This document shows positions 24,394 through 34,481 of a stretch of DNA of 64,000 nucleotides, in pieces. Position 1 is the first letter of the stretch. Each line of letters opens with the position of its first letter. Under the pieces are notes generated by a model, which had not been told where the DNA came from, did not search any database, and saw only the letters and a list, made by a program, of their open reading frames with translations. The position numbers and the translations under genes were made by a program. This DNA comes from Leifsonia tongyongensis (GTDB lineage Bacteria > Actinomycetota > Actinomycetes > Actinomycetales > Microbacteriaceae): positions 496,001-560,000 of the forward strand of contig NZ_JAAGWY010000001.1 of the NCBI RefSeq assembly GCF_010686705.1. Reading direction: 5' to 3'.

Positions 24394-26370
24394 ATGTCCG
24401 GTACCACCACATCCGCCCTGCACCCCCGAGACGACAGGACCACAGCTTCGCCCACCGGGTCGGTCCGACTCGAGACTCGCCCTGTAATTGCCCCGGTCTC
24501 TCCACGTTCGGGAGCTCTCCGCCCGCTCGGGCTCGACGAGGTGCGGATCGTTGGCGGGTTCTGGGCCGAAAGGCAGGAGAAGAACGGGCGAGCCACGTTG
24601 CAGCATTGCCTCGACTGGATGACCCGGCTCGGCTGGATCGCGAACTTTGACAGGGTGGCGTCCGGGGCTCAATTCGAGCATGCGGGCCGCGAGTTCTCCG
24701 ACTCAGAGATTTACAAGCTGCTCGAGGCGCTGGCCTGGGAGTCGGCGCGATCGGGCGACGAGTGGGCGGAGCAGACCTTTGTCGACCTCTCCGCTCGCGT
24801 CGTCGCAGCGCAGCAGAGCGACGGCTACCTCAACACGAACTTTGGGAGCGCGGGTCAGCAGCCGCGATACGTGGACCTGGAGTGGGGTCATGAGCTCTAC
24901 TGCGCCGGGCACCTCATCCAAGCTGCCGTGGCCCGCGCCAGAACCCACGGACGCGACTCCTTCGTCGATGCGGCCATCCGTCTCGCCGACCACATCTGTG
25001 ACACGTTCGGCCAAGGCAAGATCGAGCGCGTGTGCGGGCATCCGGAGATCGAGCCGGCCCTGGTCGAGCTCTCGCGGGTGACCGGTGACGCCCGCTACCT
25101 CGACCAGGCACGCCTGTTCGTGTCGCGCCGCGGCCACGGCACCCTCGCCGACATCGAGCTCGGCGCAGCGTACTTCCAGGAGGACGAACCTGTGCGGGAC
25201 GCGGAGGTGCTGCGCGGACACGCGGTCCGGGCGCTTTACCTCGCCGCCGGGGCCGTGGACCTCGCCGTGGAGGACGATGACGCCGGCCTGCTATCGGCGG
25301 TCCGCACCCAGTGGGGCAACACGGTCGCCAAGCGAACCTACCTCACCGGCGGAATGGGATCCCGGCACGAGGGCGAAGCGTTCGGCGACGACTTCGAGCT
25401 GCCGAGCGACCGGGCGTACTCCGAGACCTGCGCGGGAGTCGGCTCGCTCATGCTGAGCTGGAGGCTGCTCCTCGCTGACGGCGACCCCCGCTACGCGGAC
25501 CTGATGGAACGGACGCTCTACAACGTCATCGCGACGAGTCCCGACCAGAACGGCACCGCGTTTTTCTACGTGAACCCGCTGCGGCGAAGCCTGCCTGGCC
25601 TTCCAGCGTCGCTCGACGCTCCCAGCGTACGGGCGGCGTCGAGCCTCCGCGCACCTTGGTTCGAGGTCTCGTGCTGCCCCAGCAACGTCGCGCGCACGAT
25701 CGCCAGCGTCGCGGCATACGTCGCCACCGTCTCATCCGACGGCGTCCAGCTGCACCAGTTCATGCCCGCCGAGATCACGACCTCACTGCCCGACGGCGAG
25801 CCCGTCCGGCTGAGTGTGGCAACCGAGTACCCGGCCAACGGCCGTGTCGAGGTGACGGTCGACTCCGACGCCGGTCGGGAGTGGACACTCTCGTTGCGTG
25901 TGCCCCACTGGGCCGAGGGCCACGCGGTCCTGACGGTCGACGGCGCGCGTTCGGTCGTCGAGGGCCGGGTGGCCTCAGTGACGCGCCAGTTCGCGGCCGG
26001 CGACAGGGTTACCCTCGAGATCCCAGTAGAACCGCGCATCACCGTGCCCGATCCGCGGATCGACGCGCTGCGCGGCAGTGTGGCGGTCGAGCTCGGGCCC
26101 TTGGTCCTCTGCGCGGAGTCGACCGATCTCCGCGAAGCTGACAGTCTGGCCACCCTCGCCGTGCCGATCGACGCCACGCTCACTCGCATCGGCAACGACA
26201 CGGTCGAGCTCGCAGGCTCCCTGTCGACGTATGACGAGAGCGAGTGGCCTTATGGTCCGGAGCACTTAGCCCGGACTACCGATAACGACACCGTCACTCT
26301 GATCCCGTATCACCGCTGGGCCGAAAGGGGTCCATCCACAATGCGCGTGTGGCTGCCCGTACGGCACTGA
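24394..26370 (+). CDS. Beta-L-arabinofuranosidase-like glycoside hydrolase, family GH127
   Basis: 658 residues, cytoplasmic (no signal peptide). It has an (alpha/alpha)6 barrel followed by beta-sandwich domains. The Zn/cysteine catalytic centre known from Bifidobacterium HypBA1 (Glu338, Cys340, Cys417, Cys418) is matched by ETC (E344, C346) and SCCPSN (C427, C428). Other family features are DGYLNTNF, YLTGGMGSRHEGEAFG and FFYVNPL. It would release L-arabinose from imported beta-L-arabinofuranosides such as those on plant hydroxyproline-rich glycoproteins. It is transcribed divergently from the importer and shares the LacI control region. ATG start with AGGAGAG upstream. Confidence 0.92.
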   Translation: MSGTTTSALHPRDDRTTASPTGSVRLETRPVIAPVSPRSGALRPLGLDEVRIVGGFWAERQEKNGRATLQHCLDWMTRLGWIANFDRVASGAQFEHAGREFSDSEIYKLLEALAWESARSGDEWAEQTFVDLSARVVAAQQSDGYLNTNFGSAGQQPRYVDLEWGHELYCAGHLIQAAVARARTHGRDSFVDAAIRLADHICDTFGQGKIERVCGHPEIEPALVELSRVTGDARYLDQARLFVSRRGHGTLADIELGAAYFQEDEPVRDAEVLRGHAVRALYLAAGAVDLAVEDDDAGLLSAVRTQWGNTVAKRTYLTGGMGSRHEGEAFGDDFELPSDRAYSETCAGVGSLMLSWRLLLADGDPRYADLMERTLYNVIATSPDQNGTAFFYVNPLRRSLPGLPASLDAPSVRAASSLRAPWFEVSCCPSNVARTIASVAAYVATVSSDGVQLHQFMPAEITTSLPDGEPVRLSVATEYPANGRVEVTVDSDAGREWTLSLRVPHWAEGHAVLTVDGARSVVEGRVASVTRQFAAGDRVTLEIPVEPRITVPDPRIDALRGSVAVELGPLVLCAESTDLREADSLATLAVPIDATLTRIGNDTVELAGSLSTYDESEWPYGPEHLARTTDNDTVTLIPYHRWAERGPSTMRVWLPVRH

Positions 26371-26792
26371 CGCTCAGCCCCGCATCGCTGCCCCAGTAAC
26401 GATGAAGGTCGCGCAGACAGACCACGCCCTGAACCGGGCGCGCGCGATTCAGAACTCGAAATACGTGGGATCTCAGAATTATGCAGTCGAAACGTAGTCA
26501 AACATGAGCAGGCGTATAGGTAAGCGGCGCAGCTCCCGGGGCAAGCCGTATGCGGGCCCGATCGATAACACGAAAGGGGCGCCGTGCCATCGGTGCAGAG
26601 CGGCGATCGCTCTCCAAGTAGCTGCATAGCCTCGATGACAGGGGGAAATCCCGCAGGGGCTGTAACCCTTACCCTTTTTCCTGCGGTCCTGGGGACTGCG
26701 TTGTGCAGGTACCGCGCGGACCCCGCGTTTGACAATTACGATCGCTCGGATTCGGAGGACCACGAGTAGCCGACACAGCAGTTGGAGGGGAC
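26371..26792. other. Stretch without a confident gene
   Basis: Several short frames are open (for example a 61-codon GTG frame at 26584-26769 with AAAGGGG four bases before it) but none has recognisable features. Base composition is less GC-rich than the neighbouring genes. It may hold the promoter of the small membrane protein at 26793. Confidence 0.3.
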
Positions 26793-26936
26793 ATGGAACG
26801 AAGGCACACTCGAGCTCGATGGGGCCGACTCTTCTGGCCGCTTATAGCCCTCGCGGTGATCTCTAGCCTCTACAGCTTGGGGATCGCGATCGTGAGTCAA
26901 TTCCTGCCCTGTCGACAGCCCCGTCGAAATGTCTAG
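26793..26936 (+). CDS. Possible 47-residue small membrane protein
   Basis: ATG at 26793 is preceded by a very strong ribosome site, GGAGGGGAC. The product has a basic start (MERRHTRARWGRLF), one hydrophobic segment (WPLIALAVISSLYSLGIAIV) and a basic tail ending CRQPRRNV, the layout of a single-pass inner-membrane peptide. No family recognised. Confidence 0.45.
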   Translation: MERRHTRARWGRLFWPLIALAVISSLYSLGIAIVSQFLPCRQPRRNV

Positions 26937-27030
26937 CGGGGTGTGGGTGGTGAGTTCGACCCCCAGAACGGGCAGTCACGCTCATCGGGTACGGCAAGCG
27001 TGGCGGAAGCGATAACGACTCGCGTTCGTC

Positions 27031-28194
27031 CTATTTGTTGACGGTGAACGCTGAACAGAGGATGTGCTTTCCACCAGTCTGCACCGCGGGGTCGTTTTCC
27101 ACTGGCGAGTCACCCGCGTCTGAAACCGACCAAGTTGCTCCCGAATCGACAATAGTCAGAGTCGTTTCGAGAGGGTAACCAGATGGGTCCAATGAAAATG
27201 ATACGACCGCGTTACCGTTGCTCCATCGGCTGAACACGAAGTGAAGGGTCCCCGCGATGCTGTAAATGCAGTGTTGTGTGAAGTTGTCGGCGACAACGTT
27301 GGCTGCGACCAGCTCGGCTGGCGACTGACTCGCGACTGTGATGCCCGTGACGATTGATGCTTGCGCGGTGCTCTGGTCGCCACAGTCTCCGACGAACACG
27401 GGCCCGAGGTAGGTTCCGGTAGAGAATTGCCTCTCGAAGGTAACGTAGACATCGGTAGTGTCGCCAGGGTTCAATGCGGTGCTGACGGACTCGTTTGACT
27501 TGAACGTCGCCCCATGCGCGACCACACAGACGTCGCCGTTCAGCGTTTGGGGAGTGCTGGATGTGTTCGTGAAATGGACGTTCAGTTCGCAGAACGTTGC
27601 AGTGCATTTCTGATCATCAGTGATGTTGCCGGAGACCGGTGGGATTGCCGGCGTCGGTTTCAGCGCTGGACCGTTATTGGCTGCTGGGGCCTTCCCGGTT
27701 GCGCCAGCTGTGGCGGGTGCCCCGACAGGCGATCCGTTGACGGCCGGTACGGACAAAACCCCGACGATAGCCAGAACGAGTACCAAGGCGGCGACCCCCG
27801 TGGGGATCGCCCACCAAATGTGCCCACCTCTGTTGCCTTTCACCGCCGGGCGATGCATCGGCGATGCGACGACAGCTGACCCTCCGGACCCGGGCTCATG
27901 TCTGGGGGCCTCAATCTGCGGTGTAGAAACCTCACTCTGCTGTGCAGAAGGGACGTTGGGTGCCACGGTGACAGGAGACGGGGATTGAGATGCGGCCTGC
28001 GATAGGGAAAGCTGAACCCTCCGGTACCAGGATTCGATCAGCACGTCATCCGCCAGGATCGCTGCCGCCTGGTCGCCGGTGAGGTTCAGACCCATACGGG
28101 CCCGTCCGGCCGGGTCGGCGAACTGCTTGCGAAACTCATCAATTGTCATTGAGCCCAATCGGCCTTCCTGTTTGCGCGAGGGATGAACCGTCAT
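27031..28194 (-). CDS. Hypothetical single-pass membrane protein
   Basis: Up to 387 residues. A cytoplasmic N-terminal domain of about 130 residues (MTIDEFRKQFADPAGRARMG, then a Pro/Ser/Gln-rich linker) precedes one membrane segment (IWWAIPTGVAALVLVLAIVG). An Ala/Pro-rich stalk and an extracellular domain with five or six cysteines follow (CTATFCELNV, GDVCVVAHG, FVGDCGDQ, HCIYSIAG, ILCSAF), suggesting disulfides. The first ATG has no clear ribosome site; the second, 15 codons in (28147-28149), is an alternative. Function unknown. Confidence 0.7.
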   Translation of the reverse strand: MTVHPSRKQEGRLGSMTIDEFRKQFADPAGRARMGLNLTGDQAAAILADDVLIESWYRRVQLSLSQAASQSPSPVTVAPNVPSAQQSEVSTPQIEAPRHEPGSGGSAVVASPMHRPAVKGNRGGHIWWAIPTGVAALVLVLAIVGVLSVPAVNGSPVGAPATAGATGKAPAANNGPALKPTPAIPPVSGNITDDQKCTATFCELNVHFTNTSSTPQTLNGDVCVVAHGATFKSNESVSTALNPGDTTDVYVTFERQFSTGTYLGPVFVGDCGDQSTAQASIVTGITVASQSPAELVAANVVADNFTQHCIYSIAGTLHFVFSRWSNGNAVVSFSLDPSGYPLETTLTIVDSGATWSVSDAGDSPVENDPAVQTGGKHILCSAFTVNK

Positions 28195-28324
28195 TCGACG
28201 CTAGCGAGATACCGCTGGGCGCCCCGACCATGCCTTGTCCCCAAATCGCGGCACAAGGCGACAGGACTTCTACGTGAGAGAGCCGCCCGCTCGTCGTGAC
28301 GGCGGACGGCTCGCTTGTTGGTCG

Positions 28325-28711
28325 TTACGCGGTTACCGCGACCGTCACCGTCGGGGCGGTGCCTGCACCAGTGGTGAGCGGCTGGAGCGGCGCGATCGGC
28401 GCGGCGAACTCGGTGTTCACGGTCACCCACTTCTGGATGCGCGGGCCGACCCAGAGCAGGTAGATGCCGAGCGTGATGACCGAGAGCAGGAACCACTTGA
28501 TCCAGTGCCCGAAGAGACCGACCGCGGACCCGGTGAAGACCAGCTGCTGGCCGTCAATGAAGGTGTGCTTCGCGCGCCAGCGCTCCTTGAGAACGACCGC
28601 GAACGGGTAGCAGATCCCGAGGGTGCACACGGTGAGGATGGTCGCGAGGATCACAGTCCCCAGATAGGTGCCAGCTCCACCATCGAACGTGAATCGGGTC
28701 TCTTTTGCCAT
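28325..28711 (-). CDS. Small membrane protein resembling DUF898 (YjgN-like)
   Basis: 128 residues from the ATG at 28709-28711, which has AAAGGAGA nine bases upstream; the frame's extension to 28825 has no such signal. MAKETRFTFDGGAGTYLGTVILATILT and KERWRAKHTFIDGQQLVFTGSAVGLFGHWIKWFLL match the repeated FDGxxxxY/ fold of DUF898-type proteins, with two or three membrane helices. Function unknown. Confidence 0.7.
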   Translation of the reverse strand: MAKETRFTFDGGAGTYLGTVILATILTVCTLGICYPFAVVLKERWRAKHTFIDGQQLVFTGSAVGLFGHWIKWFLLSVITLGIYLLWVGPRIQKWVTVNTEFAAPIAPLQPLTTGAGTAPTVTVAVTA

Positions 28712-28985
28712 GCGGAAATGTCTCCTTTGTGAGTTGTGGCCGTGAAGCACCTGAACGATCTCAGTGAGGCCACTCACCATCAGACCATCGCACTCACGGG
28801 ATCCGGGGTTTGCACACGCGCCCAAAACAGGGCACGGAAGATCCCTGGTCGTCAGCCCACGGAGGCCGCGCCAGATCCTTTCAAGGACGCGCCCTTCAAC
28901 TACATAGAGCCCCGTTGCCGAGGTCGGATCCTCACCCTTGAATTGGGTGCAGATTGTGTATCTTCCTGCTCACTAAGCTCGATCC

Positions 28986-29873
28986 GTGCGCCCACAGAAA
29001 CTAGCCCTGACCGCCTCTTCGATTGTCCTAGCGTTGGTGCTCGCGGGATGCGCAGGTAAAGCCGAGCCCACGCATTGGGTTGCGTCGAACGGCAATCACG
29101 TGGTCTTCATCTCCTGGACTGTTAAGGATCGAAAGATCTCCGGCTCCCTTCAGGGCGCGACAGGTCAGGACGCGAATGCATCCCAGCCGGTCACCACAGT
29201 CGACCAGGCAGTCACGGGCACGGACGACAACGGGCAGATCGTGCTCACCATTGGATCCGGTGCTACTAGCGAGTCTCTCTCCGGCACCGTGAAGGATCAA
29301 CTCATGGTGCTCAACGGCACAGACTCGAGTGGCGCGGTCACGATGCGCTTCTCACCCGGCTCCGAGAAGAAATACTCGTCTGCGGTGACTTCACTCCGGG
29401 ATCAGATTCAGAAGCGCCAGGCACAGGCTGCGTACGACGCAGCGGTCGCCACCCTGGCTACGCAGACGACGACCTTGCAAACCGCACTGGCGGCATTCGA
29501 GGCGGAATTTAGCGGGGAGCAAGCCGCGGTCACGAACTTCGAGGCCCTTGCCGGCGGTTTCACGTGTATGGACACTGCGGCCAGCAACGCATACAGCCAA
29601 TCGTGGAACGCCTACAGCGTGGAATGGTCAAAGACGAACGCCGCTTACAACGCAGCAGACGCCGCGAATCGCGCATTGCAGCTCACAGAAGCGACGCTCA
29701 AAGCGACACAACCCGCAAGTGTCAAGTTGCATGGGCAAGCGCAGCTCATGACTGCAAGTAGCGTTTCCGACGATGCCGTCAAGAAGCTGGCAGCCGCCTC
29801 CACGACCGATGACAGCGACACGGCAGCGATCACCAAGATCCACTCACGGGATAACGACCTACCCTACTGTTAG
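28986..29873 (+). CDS. Hypothetical lipoprotein with coiled-coil region
   Basis: 295 residues. GTG start, signal MRPQKLALTASSIVLALVL and lipobox LAGC. Residues 25-120 are beta-rich (VVFISWTVKDRKISGSLQG). Residues 130-240 are Ala/Gln-rich heptads (QKRQAQAAYDAAVATLATQ) likely to form a coiled coil. Two later cysteines (GFTCMDT and the final LPYC) could form a disulfide. It is divergent from the DUF898-like gene; the 274-bp gap holds their promoters. No known family. Confidence 0.7.
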   Translation: MRPQKLALTASSIVLALVLAGCAGKAEPTHWVASNGNHVVFISWTVKDRKISGSLQGATGQDANASQPVTTVDQAVTGTDDNGQIVLTIGSGATSESLSGTVKDQLMVLNGTDSSGAVTMRFSPGSEKKYSSAVTSLRDQIQKRQAQAAYDAAVATLATQTTTLQTALAAFEAEFSGEQAAVTNFEALAGGFTCMDTAASNAYSQSWNAYSVEWSKTNAAYNAADAANRALQLTEATLKATQPASVKLHGQAQLMTASSVSDDAVKKLAAASTTDDSDTAAITKIHSRDNDLPYC

Positions 29874-30068
29874 GGCTCGCCGGACCGAGGCGATTCGTCG
29901 AGTCGGTCGACTCCGGCGACGACCGTCACGCCTCCGCGGTGACCATGTGAGCGGCTACAGCAGCAAGCGACCCTCGGATTCCACGGAGGACAAGCCGCGC
30001 TGGCGCTAGAGAGTGTAGCCAGCCGCAGGCTTGGACGCGCGCCGCCGACGGGCACTAGCGTGTGCCCT

Positions 30069-30374
30069 ATGCCCACACCGCAGCTCCTTGTCGAGACTCC
30101 CGCCGACCGCACCTACATCCAGGCCGCGAAGCACAACGACTGCGGTATGACACGCGCCCTGACAACCTCAAACACGACGGCCTGGTGCGACAATCCAAGG
30201 CTGCTCTCGTACACGCTGCTCGGCCGCACCGGCGACGATGGCGAATGCATGGCGTACTCGATCACCACGGACACCGGCCTCGACGGCACCGACCAAGGCG
30301 GGACCGAAGGGTGGTCGTTCTGCTACCGCCTCACGAAGGCCGGCTGGCGGCTCTGGGATCAGGGCCAAGGCTGA
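30069..30374 (+). CDS. Hypothetical protein, 101 residues
   Basis: ATG at 30069, small soluble protein with four cysteines and several aromatic residues near the end (GWSFCYRLTKAGWRLWDQ). No family recognised. The ribosome site is weak; a start three codons earlier is possible. Confidence 0.5.
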   Translation: MPTPQLLVETPADRTYIQAAKHNDCGMTRALTTSNTTAWCDNPRLLSYTLLGRTGDDGECMAYSITTDTGLDGTDQGGTEGWSFCYRLTKAGWRLWDQGQG

Positions 30375-30721
30375 TACCCGCAGCGAACACAACCCAACGT
30401 GTCGCCGAACAGATTGTCCACTCCTCGAAAGCGGACAATCTTCGTGGCGGAATGACTATCTCGGGTGACCGTCGACAGTTCCGCAACGAGGAAATGAGCC
30501 TCACGCCGAATAGTCCGGATAACTGTTCTTGTCGGGGGTAAAAAACTAGACCCTTGAAGTGAGATGAGACTGATCTCCACGCATCTGCCGTGATTTCAGA
30601 CCTCTGGGATGCGTTGCGCTGGAGCTGATACGTGCGAAGTTAGGCATGTGGAAAATCAGGCGCCTCATGCCGATCGGTCGCCAAAGATCTTGCGTCGGAT
30701 CACGTGAACCGCGGCTTTCGG
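30375..30721. other. Non-coding or degenerate stretch
   Basis: I see no gene here. Frames on both strands are short and lack ribosome sites; composition is lower in GC than the flanks. Confidence 0.35.
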
Positions 30722-31336
30722 TCAGCCAAACAGGATCCTCAAGAGCTCCGGTGTGTAGGTCTCGGGACCGGCGTTGTTCCAATTCGACGCGAGCCAGTCG
30801 CCGTGACCCAGAAATTGGGATTCTCCGATGGCCCGACCCGTGTGGGAATCGTTTGTGAGGCACCACTCGCCGCCGTAGAACTCGCTGCAGAACCAGCCGA
30901 GTTGCTTCATCCTGACGATCGCGGCCTGCGCTGTCACTGCATCAACATGGCGCACCTGAGTGGTGAGAAACGTGTCGCTGGGGCCCGTCGGCGGCGCCCA
31001 GTCGCAGATCAGCCCCGGAGCCTTTGATAGCGAATTGGCAAGCGTCGGATCGTAGGTCCCGTAACCGCTGGTCTCCGCGCGTGGCACACCCGGGCCCGAC
31101 TTCCACGTCGGATCGAGAACAAGAGAACCGTCAGGTGAGACGAACTTCTTCAGCCCGGAGAAGAACGCATCGCAGCTCGAGGGCAGCCCGTCGACGATCG
31201 TTGGCGTTGCCGTAGGGCTCGGTGTGCCGACCGAGCGCGAGGCTGTCGACCGGATTGGCAGGGTCGTCGCCGGCGAAGTGCAGCCTGTGAGCGTGAGAAG
31301 GACGAGGCAGAGGAGCGCTGGTTCGGCGAGCTTCAC
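30722..31336 (-). CDS. Hypothetical lipoprotein
   Basis: 204 residues from the GTG at 31334-31336, which gives a compact lipoprotein signal (KLAEPALLCLVLLTLTGC). A Thr/Ser/Pro linker precedes a globular domain with four cysteines (SSCDAFFSGLKKF, LICDW, FCSEFYGGEWCL). The frame extends to 31483, but that puts the signal in mid-protein. No family recognised. Confidence 0.65.
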   Translation of the reverse strand: MKLAEPALLCLVLLTLTGCTSPATTLPIRSTASRSVGTPSPTATPTIVDGLPSSCDAFFSGLKKFVSPDGSLVLDPTWKSGPGVPRAETSGYGTYDPTLANSLSKAPGLICDWAPPTGPSDTFLTTQVRHVDAVTAQAAIVRMKQLGWFCSEFYGGEWCLTNDSHTGRAIGESQFLGHGDWLASNWNNAGPETYTPELLRILFG

Positions 31337-31489
31337 CCGGGCAACCCTAGCGGAGGCTCCAACGTGAGCTTCGATTCGGACATTCTGACTCGCCGACCGA
31401 CAGCTGAGTTCGCCTCGATCTCTCAGCGGGGTGCTGATTCCTGATTGGGACGTGACCATTCGTGACCACGTCCCCAACCGCATCCGGAT

Positions 31490-31972
31490 CTACTTGTCGA
31501 AACGCGCGCCTGCCGGGTTCGGGCGAGACAGAAGGAACACGAGAACAATAAACGAGCCGACGACTGGAATCAGTGCCATGAAGTAGAAGGCGCCGCTGCG
31601 GTTCGAGTCATGCAGGCGACGCCAGATCAGACCCAGGCCCGGGAGCAGGTTGGCGAGACCCCAGAGCCAAGACAGCCCGATGTAGAGTCCGTAGCCAGGC
31701 CCAAGCGTAGCCGCACCGTCAGGGTTAGGGGGACCGGAGATTCCACCGGCGAGCGAACCGATGATGAAGAAGACGGCGACAACGATGACGTTCACGAGCA
31801 TGATCCACCAGTACTCACTCCGGCTAGCGCGTCCGCTGAAGTTCACGTAGTTGCGCCAGTACCGAACGAAAGCCACTGGAAGCGATGCTCCGTAGTAGGG
31901 CCGTGACAACGGCGCTTCGCTCGCTGAGGTGGGCGGCAATGATGGCGCGAAGGGAGGTTCGGTCCTGGTCAT
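31490..31972 (-). CDS. DUF805-family membrane protein
   Basis: 160 residues. The N-terminal motif VNFSGRASRSEYWWIMLVN, the central GLGLIWRRLHDSNRSGAFYF and three or four membrane helices are typical of DUF805 proteins. A proline-rich cytoplasmic tail of about 30 residues precedes the domain. The family is membrane-embedded with no settled function. Confidence 0.88.
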   Translation of the reverse strand: MTRTEPPFAPSLPPTSASEAPLSRPYYGASLPVAFVRYWRNYVNFSGRASRSEYWWIMLVNVIVVAVFFIIGSLAGGISGPPNPDGAATLGPGYGLYIGLSWLWGLANLLPGLGLIWRRLHDSNRSGAFYFMALIPVVGSFIVLVFLLSRPNPAGARFDK

Positions 31973-32222
31973 CGGAGTCCTTAATCGTCTTGTGCGTAGG
32001 AATGTCGACTGCGGGCACCGTTATCGGACCGCGCTTCAATATCCAAGTGGCCCGGGGGCGCGCGGTCGCGCAGGCGCGCCATAGGGTACCGTGCGTGTGC
32101 AAGGACTCCACCACCGCACCGCAGAGGCAGCTGACCACAACTCAGCGAGCTCAGGCCGCGACAATTGAACGGGTCGCGTCCTTGTCGGAGCTCTTTTGGG
32201 AGCATTCGCTCCCCAACTCGTT

Positions 32223-33536
32223 TCACCGGACCGCGAGTAGCGGAGTGCTCGCTGTCACCGTTTCCCGATGCCGTTCTGGCGGGAGTAAGGCGATCGCGAT
32301 GGCGGTGGTGACGGGCATGGCCAGGACGAGTCCGATGGCGCTGCAAAGGGTGCGAACGATTTCGGTTGCAATGTCCTCGTGGGTGAGAAGTTCGAACGCG
32401 GGCCGGTTGTAGAGGGAGACGACGACAAGCACTGCCAGCCCGGTTCCCGCGTAGGCGAAGACGATCGTGTAGATGGATGAGGCGATGTGGTCGCGGCCGA
32501 TGCGAAGCGAGCTGGTGAACATGGCCCTGCGGGACATGTGCGGGGATGCTGCGCGCAGTTCCCATGCTGCTGAGGCTTGGGTGACGGTGATGTCGTTGAG
32601 CACGCCGAGGCCGGAGATGATGATGGCGCAGGTGATCAGGCCGCGGTAGTCGATGGCTGTTGTCAGGGTGGAAATGGTTCCCGTGGCGTCGTCGCCGACG
32701 CCGCTGAGCCGGGTGCTGACAACCTCGAGTTGGGCGATGAGGGCGGTGATGGCGATCCCGCCTACTGTGCCCAGCAGGGCGGCACACGTGCGCATTGATA
32801 TCCCATGCGTGAGGAACAGGACGATGAACATCATCCCGCAGCTGGCGAACAGTCCGACAAGGAAGCCGGGTTCGCCAGCGATCAGCGCGGGCACCACGAA
32901 CAGAAAGAGCATCAGGCCACTGAGCCCGAGGGCGATGACGGCGAGGAGCCCACGCAACGCTCCGACAGCGACGACTATTGCCACGAATGCGATGGCCCAC
33001 CACACGACCGGCTGGTTACGCTCGATGCCGAAAACCGAGAACGATCCGATCGTGGAGCCGACCGCACCGTTCTGAGCATCCGAAGACGTCACCTGACCTT
33101 TCGGCGGCGGTGTGACCGTGAGCCTGAGCTGGTCGCCGGGTTGCAACCCTGCCCGTGAGTACGGCCAGAGGATCGGCATCGTCAGCGTGCTGCCCGAACC
33201 TTTGCCGTTGAGCAGGCGAACTTTCGCCGACTGACAGAATTGCGTACCACCTGGGCCGGTTGATTTCGGTGGCGCGCCATTGCCGAAGAGTTGCGGGCAA
33301 CTGTCGTGGATGGTCATGATCCGCGCGTCGGAGAACGTGACTCCCTTGCCGGCAAACGCTGTCTGCGACGTTGGTTGCGCGGCCGGCCGACCAGCCGGGG
33401 GCCATAAGGCGATCACTCCCGCGAATGTGATCGCTCCGAGAATCGCGAGAGCGGTCACAACGATCACTTGCGAGCGAAACGCGATCCGCACCTTCGAGGG
33501 CTGACCGCCATTCGAATGGATCAAGGAGTGCGACAC
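32223..33536 (-). CDS. YibE/F-family membrane protein
   Basis: About 437 residues from a GTG at 33534-33536; the start is uncertain because the frame is open to 33884. One N-terminal membrane segment (VIVVTALAILGAITFAGVIA) and an extracellular domain with two cysteines are followed by seven or eight membrane helices. The conserved YibE/F signatures are GISMRTCAALLGTVGG, GLGVLNDITVTQASAAWEL and SSIYTIVFAYAGTGL. Role unknown; the family is suspected to be a transporter. Confidence 0.85.
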   Translation of the reverse strand: MSHSLIHSNGGQPSKVRIAFRSQVIVVTALAILGAITFAGVIALWPPAGRPAAQPTSQTAFAGKGVTFSDARIMTIHDSCPQLFGNGAPPKSTGPGGTQFCQSAKVRLLNGKGSGSTLTMPILWPYSRAGLQPGDQLRLTVTPPPKGQVTSSDAQNGAVGSTIGSFSVFGIERNQPVVWWAIAFVAIVVAVGALRGLLAVIALGLSGLMLFLFVVPALIAGEPGFLVGLFASCGMMFIVLFLTHGISMRTCAALLGTVGGIAITALIAQLEVVSTRLSGVGDDATGTISTLTTAIDYRGLITCAIIISGLGVLNDITVTQASAAWELRAASPHMSRRAMFTSSLRIGRDHIASSIYTIVFAYAGTGLAVLVVVSLYNRPAFELLTHEDIATEIVRTLCSAIGLVLAMPVTTAIAIALLPPERHRETVTASTPLLAVR

Positions 33537-33730
33537 CCGCCCAAGAATACGACGCCCACCCCGAAAGCTCGAACCTCGGTGCAGGTGGCGCCTGAGGGCA
33601 TTCTCAACAACAGCGGGTGCCGTCCCTGTCGGCCAGCGATTCGTCAGCGAGTCGTTAGGATCCGCCCCGCGCCCGTAGGGAGATCGCAAGGATTTGATCC
33701 GCCGCGTCTGACTCGGCACATCCTGTTCTC

Positions 33731-34246
33731 GTGGGTGAGTTTCTGCGCGAGCTGACCGAGGGCACCAAGCTCTGGGGCACTGTCGATGTCTCGTCGGCGG
33801 GCCGGAGCATGTGGCATCGGGACCGGATAACCGTCTATCCCCCGGGGACGACGAGCGCCGAACGACGCGCGCTGCATTTTGCACGCAACTGGCCTATCGC
33901 AGGCGCGGTCATCGCACTTCTGCTGATGATCATGTTGGGCGGCGTCTGGCAGCCTGAGGTCGTCGCGCTCGGCGCGGTTTTGCTGTACCTGGCAGGGTTC
34001 TTGCTCGGAGCCCGGCTGACGCACGGTCTTCGGAATCGGGTCCGTTCGCTGTCGGTCATCAGCATGTACGTTCACGGTGTGCTCGAGGTGGACGGTAACG
34101 CGTCGCTCCTGCGAGAGACGTCCGCGGCTTTCGCGTCACTGGATGCACGGCGTCGGGCCGGCGAAGTCAGTCCTGTGCAGTACGAGGCGGAGTGGGCTCG
34201 GATCTACGAGACGCTGCCAAGCTCGAGGGTTGCCGTCAGGGCCTGA
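33731..34246 (+). CDS. Small two-helix membrane protein (DUF6611-like)
   Basis: 171 residues from a GTG. A short soluble N-terminus (RSMWHRDRITVYPPGTT) is followed by two adjacent membrane segments (WPIAGAVIALLLMIMLGGVW and VVALGAVLLYLAGFLLGARL) and a helical cytoplasmic tail. It resembles actinobacterial DUF6611 proteins; that assignment is from memory of the family pattern and is tentative. Confidence 0.6.
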   Translation: MGEFLRELTEGTKLWGTVDVSSAGRSMWHRDRITVYPPGTTSAERRALHFARNWPIAGAVIALLLMIMLGGVWQPEVVALGAVLLYLAGFLLGARLTHGLRNRVRSLSVISMYVHGVLEVDGNASLLRETSAAFASLDARRRAGEVSPVQYEAEWARIYETLPSSRVAVRA

Positions 34247-34481
34247 GAGGACCGGTCGGCTACTGCGAACCCAGAACCGAAGCGAGGGCTGTTCCAGCGC
34301 ATACTCGATCACGTCCCCTGTATCGGTCCAAGTTCGGCAGGCCAGACTCGTCCTGTAGGCGAAACCCGTCGGTGAGCGGGTCAACGGTTGTCATTTGATG
34401 AGTGATCAACGCCGAGCGGTACCGCGTGTCCGAGTCGGCTGGACGCGCGCTCAGCTCAGCGCGTTTGTTTGGGCAGCAGAG

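Noticed and set aside
26310-26763. Minus-strand frames of 94-141 codons after the GH127 gene
   Set aside because: No ribosome sites, overlap with the GH127 end, and no recognisable motifs.
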